From NCBI GenBank assembly GCA_013044465.1, contig JABEUL010000044.1, positions 1 through 5,295 of the forward strand: DNA of 5,295 bases, written 5' to 3'. Made by a program: the position numbers and the translations under genes. The notes under the pieces were generated by a model. That model searched no databases. It saw only the letters and a program-made list of their open reading frames with translations, and was not told where the DNA came from. Source of the DNA: Acidimicrobiales bacterium. GTDB taxonomy: Bacteria > Actinomycetota > Acidimicrobiia > Acidimicrobiales > JABEUL01. Below, piece after piece: positions 1 through 5,295 of this stretch; the stretch's first letter is position 1; every line of letters begins with the position of its first letter.

Positions 1-20
1 CTTTTCCCCCAAAGTAGCGA

Positions 21-59
21 ACGGGGGCCGGAACAGTAGTTACCACTTTTCTCCCCCGT
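21..59. repeat. Perfect 7-bp inverted repeat with a 25-base loop
   Basis: ACGGGGG (21-27) and CCCCCGT (53-59) are exact reverse complements. A related sequence, CTTTTCCCCC, opens the window at 1-10 and resembles CTTTTCTCCCCC at 46-57, so the C-rich block is also a near direct repeat. No T run follows on either strand, arguing against an intrinsic terminator. The second arm touches the stop of the weak open frame at 59-400. The role is unknown. Confidence 0.45.
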
Positions 60-400
60 CATACTGCTGGTGCGACTCGAATCGCATCGAGCGATCCGCC
101 CAGGGACTCAGTTATTGTGTAGAACTCACGAGGCACGGATTGTCCGAGGCGCATCAAGAAAGCTGCGGCAGAAATTACAATGGCAGCGAGCGAGGGCCTG
201 ATTACTGGAAATGTTGCTTCTTCGACAGCGCTTTGTTGTCTGACGATTCGCTTCCGGCACGCTTCTGGACAATAGGTAAGTTTCATCTGAGGAGAATTAG
301 TGCAACTCTGCGCCAAACAGGTTCCTTCGGCTACCCACGCCTCGTTGGCTACGATGGTAGCGATATTGGAAAATACGGCCTCCCCGGCAGTGTGACCCAA
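59..400 (-). CDS. Weak candidate: small Cys-containing hypothetical protein or gene remnant
   Basis: This open frame would encode 113 residues from a TTG at 400. It contains four cysteines in two close pairs (C28/C33 and C44/C48), a basic patch (CRKRIVRQQ) and a hydrophobic stretch (about 69-83). The frame remains open upstream to a TAG at 452-454, and those 17 codons include a hydrophobic run (FAVILLIPTL), but no ATG, GTG or ribosome binding site is present. An ATG at 441 lies in a different frame, so a single frameshift could join it to this ORF. The codon choice looks more GC-rich than the genes to the right. I cannot assign a family. A weak promoter-like pair at 500-529 points the right way. 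It may be a decayed gene or chance; confidence is low. Confidence 0.2.
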   Translation of the reverse strand: MGHTAGEAVFSNIATIVANEAWVAEGTCLAQSCTNSPQMKLTYCPEACRKRIVRQQSAVEEATFPVIRPSLAAIVISAAAFLMRLGQSVPREFYTITESLGGSLDAIRVAPAV

Positions 401-840
401 GGTTGGAATAAGTAGAATAACGGCGAAATCACTGAGGCCATGGACATAGAACTACTCAAAATACCGATCTGTACCTATTTCTGGTGATAATTGCAGATGT
501 CTATAACGATCTCATTGGCTAGCTGTAAATTTTGATAAATGAACACGGTTGGTCACCAAAGTGCCCTTGGTCAGTCCTTTGTCGTTACTCCCCTATGAGC
601 CGTCCATTGTGTATTGTTGGGTCTTCCTCCATCCCCTGAATGAGCACGCCACCTGGACATTATTAGAAACAGTCGGCTTATACAAGTTCAACGTTCAAGT
701 GAGTCACGATTCAAGAGTAAGGATAGACCAGCTTTTACATTGGTGGCATGAAAGGAGTATTAAGAGCCAGTTGGTCAGCTACGCTCGGAGGATGTCTCAC
801 TGTTTGTTCTGTATTCCTGAAATCAAGATTATTGCCAGGA
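401..840. other. Stretch without a confident gene downstream of the ligase operon
   Basis: I see no supportable gene on either strand. The longest open frame, plus strand 549-860, begins with TTG, has no ribosome binding site and runs into the 3' end of the ligase gene on the opposite strand. On the minus strand all three frames are interrupted by stops. Present are three copies of TTGGTCA (549-555, 567-573, 771-777), a palindrome TTGGTCACCAA (549-559) and a weak TCCTG/CAGGA inverted repeat just past the ligase stop. None makes a convincing terminator for the operon. It could be decayed coding sequence or an insertion-sequence remnant, but I recognise no transposase motif. Confidence 0.4.
500..529 (-). 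promoter_or_regulatory. Possible sigma-70-like promoter reading toward position 1
   Basis: On the minus strand, TTTACA (529-524) and TATAGA (505-500) are separated by 18 bases, a fair match to -35 and -10 elements. It would direct transcription leftward into the weak open frame at 59-400. AT-rich sequence makes chance matches common here, so this is only a candidate. Confidence 0.25.
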
Positions 841-2484
841 CTAACTCGATGCCGCTATGACCAGTTCATCCATGAGAAGACACCGTGCCACTTTTGAGCG
901 TTGCAATTTTCCAGAAGCAGTTTTAGGCATGGAGTTATGCTGAATAAGTACAACTCGTGAAGGCCCCGCTCCATAGGTCTTTGCAAGAGCGACCCTAATT
1001 TCTCGACAGCATGTCTCAAGCTCTTCACCGGTGATGTTAGCGACTTTCTTGATTTCAGCAACTATGACATAGTCACCTTCACCATCAGGTATCGCCACGC
1101 AGTTACCAGCGCGAATCAATGGATGCTCGCCTGCTATAGCCTCAAATGTCTCAGGAGAAAAGTTTCGTCCTCGGATAATTAAGACATCGTCTCCTCTCCC
1201 AAAGACAAATAACTCGGAGTTGCACAGCATGCCTATGTCTCCAGTTTGAAACCAACCAGATTCGCTAGCTGCTGCCTGCTCGTGCCCTGCGTACCTAGTT
1301 AATAAGCTAGATCCCATTATCTCTATCTGCCCAATTGAAGCATCATCCTTTATTCGGACTTCAATCCCTGGGATAGGTTTTCCACACGATACAACCTTCC
1401 TGCCAGAGAAAGCGTTTTGCCACTCGACAGTCGACATGTTGGAACTGGGAGAATCGCTCTCGAACTCTATTTCCGTTGTACTCCACATTGTCTCTGGAGG
1501 AACGAGTGTCACTGCAAGAGTTGCTTCAGCTAATCCATATGCTGGGCAGAAGGAGAGTTCTGAGAACCCATGAGGACGAGCTACAGTTGCAAAGTCACGA
1601 AGAGTGTCGGGCCGGATAGTTTCGGCACCTATTATGAATGTCCTAAGAGCACTGAGATCAAGAGTTGGTCCACCAGCTCGTAGTAAACGAGTAGCGATTG
1701 CCAGGGCAAAGTTTGGGGCAGCCGTTATAGTGGCACCGAAATCTGAGCATGTCTTCATCCAGATTCGTGGATCACGCAAGAATTCCTCTGGGCGAATCAG
1801 CGTTAGGCTTCCACGTGTACTCCAGGGAGGACCGGTTGCAGCAAGGGCAGTTAGACATATTCCAATAAATCCCATGTCATGGCTGAGCGGCAACCAGCTC
1901 ACGGCAGCCTCCTGCTCCCTTGGCCCTAGTACATCAAGACAGCCACTAACCGAATTACCAATGGCTTCCATGCCAAGTACCACTGCTTTAGGTTCAGCAG
2001 TTGCTCCAGAGGTGAACTGAATCAGTTCTCCACCACCAGCAATTACTTTCAGCGGTGGCGTGCCTTTGTAGCTATCAAAGAAATCAATAGCCACCATGGG
2101 CAATCTCGGCAATAATTCGCTGTATGCACGTTCGATCACGATTACTTTGGATTCGGCTAACTTGCACATGTCTTCGAGTGTCGACAGATACTGCTCAGGT
2201 GTTACTCCCTTGGATGGATGAGGAAGCGATACAAGAGTAAGACCAGCGAGCCATGCACCAAAAGCTACAGCGAGTCCATCAAATGATGTCGGCATTACAA
2301 CTGAAACTCTTGATCCGGAACTGGCCTTGGAGAGCCACCAACCTGCCGCAGAGTGTGCCGCAGAAATTATCTCGCTTAAACTATATTCACTAGCATCGTC
2401 GGGAAGAAATCGTATTTTTGCATTGCCGATAGAAGCGGCATTATCTAGTAGATCTAGTATTGTTCGAGAATTACCTTCTGCCAA
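841..2484 (-). CDS. Fatty acyl-AMP ligase (FAAL-type, ANL adenylating enzyme)
   Basis: The 547-residue product has the core motifs of the acyl-adenylate-forming (ANL) superfamily in order. They are the A3 phosphate loop FTSGATAEPK (157-166), WLPLSHDMGFIG (197-208), TAAPNFA (254-260), IIGAE (284-288), the A5 motif YGLAEAT (316-322), VSCGKPIPG (365-373), the A7 motif TGD (414-416), the A8 hinge region GRGDDVLIIRGRNFSPE (429-445) and PKTASGKLQR (520-529), whose K526 is the expected adenylation lysine. The forms 'PLxHDMGFIG', 'AAPNFA' and 'YGLAEATLAVT', plus about 44 residues between A5 and VSCGKP, fit fatty acyl-AMP ligases better than acyl-CoA synthetases. FAALs make acyl-AMP in the cytoplasm and load an ACP; here an ACP domain is encoded 18 bases upstream. 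The start is TTG at 2484, seven residues before family-like sequence. No ATG lies nearby and only a weak GGG precedes it, so coupling to the upstream stop is likely. The Gly usual after the A3 Pro-Lys is Ala (A167). Acyl-CoA synthetase is the main alternative. Confidence 0.93.
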   Translation of the reverse strand: MAEGNSRTILDLLDNAASIGNAKIRFLPDDASEYSLSEIISAAHSAAGWWLSKASSGSRVSVVMPTSFDGLAVAFGAWLAGLTLVSLPHPSKGVTPEQYLSTLEDMCKLAESKVIVIERAYSELLPRLPMVAIDFFDSYKGTPPLKVIAGGGELIQFTSGATAEPKAVVLGMEAIGNSVSGCLDVLGPREQEAAVSWLPLSHDMGFIGICLTALAATGPPWSTRGSLTLIRPEEFLRDPRIWMKTCSDFGATITAAPNFALAIATRLLRAGGPTLDLSALRTFIIGAETIRPDTLRDFATVARPHGFSELSFCPAYGLAEATLAVTLVPPETMWSTTEIEFESDSPSSNMSTVEWQNAFSGRKVVSCGKPIPGIEVRIKDDASIGQIEIMGSSLLTRYAGHEQAAASESGWFQTGDIGMLCNSELFVFGRGDDVLIIRGRNFSPETFEAIAGEHPLIRAGNCVAIPDGEGDYVIVAEIKKVANITGEELETCCREIRVALAKTYGAGPSRVVLIQHNSMPKTASGKLQRSKVARCLLMDELVIAASS

Positions 2485-2502
2485 TGTATTTACCCAGAAG
2501 CT

Positions 2503-3384
2503 TCATATAGTTGGCCTTGACGAGAATTCGCAGTAATAAAGCCAGGTTTCTCTAACAGTAGTAAACCTATCGTAGGATGCTGTGTTAGCCTGACCAGTCA
2601 TCTCGTCTAACAAGACAGTAAGTACAATCATGTCAAGCGAATCAAACCCTAAGTCATCGTAAAGGTGAGCTTCTGGGACAACCCAGTCCAGAGGTCGATC
2701 AAACTCATTGGAGACGAGCTGGCAAAACTGATCCAAGCCGAGAATATCCTCGGCAGAACCCCAGTTTCGTAGGCTTGATCCTTCTGGAAGAGTGTCCTCT
2801 GTGTCGACACCCAATGCAACCCTGATAAATGGTGAGAGCTGGTTGAATTCCTCGCGATAGATTGCAAGCAGCAACTGATCATGGTATTGACCGTTATAGA
2901 AGTGGTGAGCTTTCAACCGTCCTTCTTCATGAAAGAAGCTCTTAAGACCACTTTGTATTCTAAGAACATTAAACTCAGGAGCTTCTAGGTAGATTTTTCT
3001 GAAGTTCCAGTTTTTAAATATGCCTTCGAGAAAAAGAGCTGCACCTTCAGCCATTGCTCCACTTCCAATATAGCGAGGTGAGGCTAATGCTGCTAAGTAA
3101 GCTACTCCGTCAATGAAGTTTGCATTATGACACACTACAAGCCCAAGCTGCTCTCCTGTATCTTTTCTAAAAACAATATATTGGGATAAAACATCGGACC
3201 ATAGCTGATTGGTAAAGTTCTCCGGACTTGGTGTGCTTCCACGCAAACGCCAATGGAAGCTAGAGGTCACAGCAGTGGATATTCCGTATAAGAATGGAAT
3301 GTCACCTGGCGCAATTGGCCTCAGTGCGACTCTTCGACCCGAAGAAGGTGGTGAACTAGGTCCAGAATGAAAGTCATTCGTCAC
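2503..3384 (-). CDS. GNAT acyltransferase fused to a C-terminal acyl carrier protein domain
   Basis: From the GTG at 3384 the product has 293 residues. Residues about 16-182 resemble RimJ/RimL-type GNAT acyltransferases: an opening RRVALRP (17-23), the acyl-donor pyrophosphate loop RYIGSGA (104-110, pattern R-x-x-G-x-G), then NFRKIYLEA and a typical late segment 'EEGRLKAHHF...YHDQLLLAIYREEF'. After a linker, residues about 210-285 form an ACP-like four-helix domain with GFDSLDM (246-252), where Ser249 is the expected 4'-phosphopantetheine site. GNAT enzymes usually use acyl-CoA, but LuxI-type synthases and HlyC-type toxin acyltransferases share the fold and take acyl-ACP, so in-cis use of the attached ACP is plausible. 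The acceptor is unknown. The open frame continues upstream to a TTG at 3564 and includes another GTG at 3465. The TTG would overlap the conserved end of the preceding gene by 85 bases without a ribosome binding site. The 3384 start has GGAG eight bases upstream, so I prefer it; 3465 (320 residues) remains possible. Confidence 0.86.
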   Translation of the reverse strand: MTNDFHSGPSSPPSSGRRVALRPIAPGDIPFLYGISTAVTSSFHWRLRGSTPSPENFTNQLWSDVLSQYIVFRKDTGEQLGLVVCHNANFIDGVAYLAALASPRYIGSGAMAEGAALFLEGIFKNWNFRKIYLEAPEFNVLRIQSGLKSFFHEEGRLKAHHFYNGQYHDQLLLAIYREEFNQLSPFIRVALGVDTEDTLPEGSSLRNWGSAEDILGLDQFCQLVSNEFDRPLDWVVPEAHLYDDLGFDSLDMIVLTVLLDEMTGQANTASYDRFTTVRETWLYYCEFSSRPTI

Positions 3385-3388
3385 ATTT

Positions 3389-3434
3389 GGCTCTCCGCTG
3401 TCCAAAGGACTGGCACTTTTATCAGCGGAAAGCC
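3389..3434 (-). promoter_or_regulatory. 12-bp hairpin covering the ribosome binding site of the GNAT-ACP gene
   Basis: On the minus-strand transcript, GGCTTTCCGCTG (3434-3423) pairs with CAGCGGAGAGCC (3400-3389): eleven Watson-Crick pairs and one U-G wobble, with a 22-base loop. The downstream arm contains the GGAG that would serve the GTG at 3384. No run of T follows on either strand, so an intrinsic terminator is unlikely. The position in the gap after the propeller gene suggests control of translation of the downstream genes. If translation begins at 3465 instead, the hairpin lies inside coding sequence for a flexible N-terminal region. Confidence 0.55.
3393..3396 (-). promoter_or_regulatory. 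Ribosome binding site (GGAG) that favours the GTG start at 3384
   Basis: GGAG lies eight bases before the GTG at 3384, a normal spacing. The two alternative upstream starts in the same frame (GTG 3465, TTG 3564) have no comparable purine-rich sequence. The site sits inside the downstream arm of the 3389-3434 hairpin. Confidence 0.5.
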
Positions 3435-3479
3435 CTTGTTCTAACCCTTGAGAATCTAATTCCACGTTAAATCTGCTAG

Positions 3480-4727
3480 CTATTTGAGCTGATAGGTTGC
3501 AGAGAATAACGCACCTGTTGTGAAAGTATTTGCTAAAACCACACAAGTATTTACTGCGCTGCAACTAACGCCAGCAATGTTTCCGGTATTTGTCGGTAGA
3601 GAAACTGACGCCCAATTCTTGCCATCTGAAGTTGCCACGATTAGCCCGTACCCATCCCCCCTCATTCCTCCTGCCATACACACTTGTGATGATAAACAAC
3701 TAACCGATGCCAGGTTTCCCTCATTAAGCGATGACTGTGGTATTCCATTTTTTGCCGGCGGTTTTGTTGGAGTTGGAAGCGAGACATTTGACCAGCTGTT
3801 CCCTCCGTCAGATGAATTTAGGAGAAATGTAGTAAAGCCGGCTACCCCTCCCGGCGAGGCTCCGCCGACTGCAAGGCACATTGTTGACGATTGACAAGTT
3901 AGCGTGAAAACCGGATCTCCCCAAATGCCACCTGGATTTTCTTGACTCCAAGTGCGACCAAAGTTATTACTAACTAAAATATATGGATCTGATGTGTCCC
4001 CGCCGAACATGCAAAACCCACTAGATACACAACTGACGCCAACCCCGCCTTGATCTAAGCCATGCAGTCCCTTGGTTGAGACCTCGTGCCAAGAATTACT
4101 TTCAGATTCCTCAAGAATAATTCCACCATATTCTTGAGTAAGACCTGTCGCAACACAGTAGGATCCAGAACAAGATACTGACTTAATATAGCTGAGATCT
4201 GGCGGCAACTTATCCATTTGCCATACACCAGTTATTAAGTTACCGCTTAAAATGACACCTGGCGGGAAATGTCCGTTGGCAATATATGGCAACTCCACTC
4301 CATGGGGTACCACTGGGGCTGACCCGACAGCAACACATGATGAAAGTGATGTGCAAGATATTGAAGATATTGGTCCAACTCCTGGTGGGAGAGTGACTGT
4401 GGACCACTTTGGATAAGTCGTGACATTTGTTGTAATGATGCCATACTCAAATCCTCCGACCTGGTCATTCCCGGATGCCACGCATTCTTTAGTAGTCAGA
4501 CAATCGATCGCACCTAAGTTTTCGTGAAAAGTTCCCGTCATGTTAATCGGGGTCGTGCCAATGAGTGTCCATTGTTTTTGACTTGAAGGACCATGGGGAG
4601 AAACATTCATTGACGAAGTGACAATTATCGAGATAGTAACTATAAGAACTAAGACTAGGACGACCACCAACAAAACAATAGGAGCAGAGCTCTTTTTTGA
4701 ACTCGAACTTAATTGCAATTGAACCAT
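3480..4727 (-). CDS. Membrane-anchored extracytoplasmic beta-propeller protein with seven Cys-pair repeats
   Basis: The 415-residue protein starts with a short Ser/Lys-rich cytoplasmic tail (1-15) and one strongly hydrophobic segment (about 16-37), giving a signal anchor with the rest outside the membrane. The ectodomain holds seven repeats of '(V/I/L)(S/D/T)C-x(4-5)-C-x-A-x-G' type, with Cys pairs at 76/82, 125/131, 186/191, 233/239, 278/284, 344/350 and 389/395. These are the only cysteines, so one disulfide per repeat is likely. Asp-box-like turns occur between repeats: SNNFGRTW (253-260), SSDGGNSW (305-312) and TSDGKNW (366-372). These are typical of sialidase/BNR or Ycf48-like propellers and, with the count of seven, suggest a seven-bladed propeller. 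No catalytic residues of sialidases are recognisable, so a binding, scaffolding or adhesion role is more likely than an enzyme. The gene overlaps the upstream small ORF by 19 bases and precedes the GNAT-ACP gene. The start is supported by the short tail before the anchor and a purine-rich ribosome binding site. Confidence 0.88.
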   Translation of the reverse strand: MVQLQLSSSSKKSSAPIVLLVVVLVLVLIVTISIIVTSSMNVSPHGPSSQKQWTLIGTTPINMTGTFHENLGAIDCLTTKECVASGNDQVGGFEYGIITTNVTTYPKWSTVTLPPGVGPISSISCTSLSSCVAVGSAPVVPHGVELPYIANGHFPPGVILSGNLITGVWQMDKLPPDLSYIKSVSCSGSYCVATGLTQEYGGIILEESESNSWHEVSTKGLHGLDQGGVGVSCVSSGFCMFGGDTSDPYILVSNNFGRTWSQENPGGIWGDPVFTLTCQSSTMCLAVGGASPGGVAGFTTFLLNSSDGGNSWSNVSLPTPTKPPAKNGIPQSSLNEGNLASVSCLSSQVCMAGGMRGDGYGLIVATSDGKNWASVSLPTNTGNIAGVSCSAVNTCVVLANTFTTGALFSATYQLK

Positions 4728-5065
4728 TTGTCCGTAAACCCTCCTCCCGGGGTTGTAGATATTGGTGCTGACAAAATGTCACCATTATTGAAATTTTCCA
4801 TTGATAGGCTAGTTGGATTTCCGTCAAGGAAGTTGCCTGTTGACGACTTGCCATTCTCGTAAGTTGTCATTGAAGTACTTTGAAACAAATTTGTCTGATA
4901 ATTAAAGAGTTGAGCCAACTGGGGTGGATTGTTTGGGTCAGTAGATTGACAGTTACTGAGACAAGGTCTTTCTGTTATCCATTTCGCAGTAGGGCCGTCA
5001 TAAAACTGGCTAGCATTCGGAACGTCAATTAGTTGAGAAGTATTGTTAGTTTTGTTTTGCACCAT
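4709..5065 (-). CDS. Small Asn/Thr/Ser-rich protein of unknown function, possibly a truncated exported protein
   Basis: I do not recognise a family in this 118-residue protein. It is rich in Asn, Thr, Ser and Pro, has three cysteines (in 'RPCLSNCQ' and the C-terminal 'KWFNCN'), and carries a 'TPGGGFTDKWF' tail. That composition resembles extracellular or pilus-like proteins. It has no signal peptide or membrane segment, which is odd for such a composition. The ATG at 5065 has no good ribosome binding site, and the frame stays open for another 13 protein-like codons ('EVYWYSSADIAEF') back to a TAG at 5105-5107. The annotated ORF may therefore be the C-terminal part of a longer gene whose 5' part has been lost or shifted in frame. 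Its stop overlaps the start of the propeller gene by 19 bases, so the two are probably translated in a coupled way. It could also be a genuine small cytoplasmic protein. Confidence 0.55.
   Translation of the reverse strand: MVQNKTNNTSQLIDVPNASQFYDGPTAKWITERPCLSNCQSTDPNNPPQLAQLFNYQTNLFQSTSMTTYENGKSSTGNFLDGNPTSLSMENFNNGDILSAPISTTPGGGFTDKWFNCN
4739..4747 (-). promoter_or_regulatory. Ribosome binding site of the propeller gene
   Basis: GGAGGAGGG on the minus strand precedes the ATG at 4727, with about 11-12 bases of spacing, slightly long but with an extended match to the anti-Shine-Dalgarno. It is embedded in the last codons of the small upstream ORF, where it encodes Gly-Gly-Gly, so ribosomes ending that ORF would pass directly over it. 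Confidence 0.6.
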
Positions 5066-5295
5066 GAACTCGGCAATATCTGCAGAGGAATACCAATAAA
5101 CTTCCTAGTAAACTGCATCTGACCCTTAAATCCGTACACTTTACTTATGCTACTTTCTGCTCCGTATGTTCTGCAAGTTGTTCTTCAAATCTGAGTAGTG
5201 AGATCTATCCAAATTCGTCTTCACCCGGCAGCAACGAAGCTGTAGAACTTCTCCAGAATAAGGTTTAGAAAGCGCTTGGAAATGGTGAGTAAAAA
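5066..5295 (-). other. Entry region upstream of the small ORF, with fragmented open frames
   Basis: Read on the minus strand, three frames hold short protein-like pieces. One runs from the window edge to a TGA at 5223-5221 and ends 'EKFYSFVAAG'. A second runs from the edge to a TAG at 5152-5150 and ends 'NLQNIRSRK'. The third holds 'LLPGEDEFG', a TAG at 5207-5205, then 'RFEEQLAEHTEQKVA' before a TAA at 5147-5145. At most one can be the end of a real upstream gene, and I cannot choose. TTGCAG and TAGCAT with 18 bases between them form only a poor promoter match. The operon promoter is either weak, here, or outside the window. Confidence 0.35.

Noticed and set aside
21..91. tRNA-like element suggested by the CTCGAAT sequence and GC-rich inverted repeat
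   Set aside because: Spacing does not allow a cloverleaf: the GC-rich arms are only 25 bases apart and the putative T-arm has a six-base loop outside them.
140..415. Plus-strand open frame of 91 codons
   Set aside because: It starts with TTG, has no ribosome binding site, lies opposite the equally weak minus-strand frame and shows no recognisable domain.
549..860. Plus-strand open frame of 103 codons
   Set aside because: TTG start without a ribosome binding site, no recognisable domain, and it runs convergently into the end of the well-supported ligase gene.
1604..2020. Plus-strand open frame of 138 codons
   Set aside because: It lies wholly antisense to the ligase gene, across its conserved A3-A5 region; its low-complexity translation is typical of a shadow frame.
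3389..3434. Intrinsic transcription terminator between the propeller and GNAT-ACP genes
   Set aside because: The stem is strong, but no T-rich run follows on either strand and the loop is long, so regulation of translation fits better.
3385..3564. Longer N-terminus for the GNAT-ACP protein from a TTG at 3564
   Set aside because: The start is TTG without a ribosome binding site and would overlap by 85 bases the last conserved repeat of the propeller gene. The extra residues resemble no known domain.
3520..3894. Plus-strand open frame of 124 codons
   Set aside because: It is antisense to the Cys-pair repeats of the propeller, whose minus-strand frame is clearly the coding one.
3480..4727. Sialidase activity for the propeller protein
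   Set aside because: Asp-box-like turns are structural and occur in many propellers; I cannot see the catalytic arginine triad and nucleophile pattern of sialidases.
1..5295. CRISPR array, insertion sequence or prophage
   Set aside because: No regularly spaced identical repeats, no transposase or integrase motif and no paired terminal repeats flanking a gene were seen.

Overview
The window looks like chromosomal DNA from a bacterium of moderate GC content. The best taxonomic hint is the secreted protein at 3480-4727. It repeats a short Cys-x(4-5)-Cys signature ('SC.....C.AVG') seven times. I associate such repeats with exported proteins of Actinomycetota, especially Acidimicrobiia of the Acidithrix/Ferrimicrobium type. 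That assignment is inference from protein style and was not searched.

Layout. All well-supported genes are on the minus strand and read from right to left as one probable operon. In transcription order: (i) 5295-5066, an entry region with short protein-like fragments in three frames and no clear gene; (ii) 5065-4709, a 118-residue Asn/Thr/Ser-rich protein of unknown function that lacks its own signal peptide; (iii) 4727-3480, a membrane-anchored, probably seven-bladed beta-propeller with one Cys pair per blade, overlapping the previous gene by 19 bases; (iv) a 95-base gap with a strong hairpin; (v) 3384-2503, a GNAT-type acyltransferase fused to a C-terminal acyl carrier protein (ACP) domain; (vi) 2484-841, an acyl-AMP ligase of the fatty acyl-AMP ligase (FAAL) type. 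The remaining 840 bases (1-840) hold no confident gene. They contain one weak minus-strand open frame (59-400), a possible promoter and several small inverted repeats.

How the genes may work together. FAALs activate a fatty acid as acyl-adenylate and pass it to the phosphopantetheine arm of an ACP. Here the ACP is covalently attached to a GNAT-fold enzyme. The two genes can therefore be read as a compact activate-carry-transfer unit: the ligase loads the ACP, and the fused GNAT moves the acyl group to an amine, either a small molecule or a protein lysine or N-terminus. The acceptor is unknown. The exported propeller and the small protein upstream are neighbours that could be targets, sensors or unrelated passengers.

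The most notable observations are the GNAT-ACP fusion beside a FAAL, the 12-bp hairpin that would cover the best ribosome binding site of the fusion gene, and the in-frame TGA that alone separates the fusion from the ligase.
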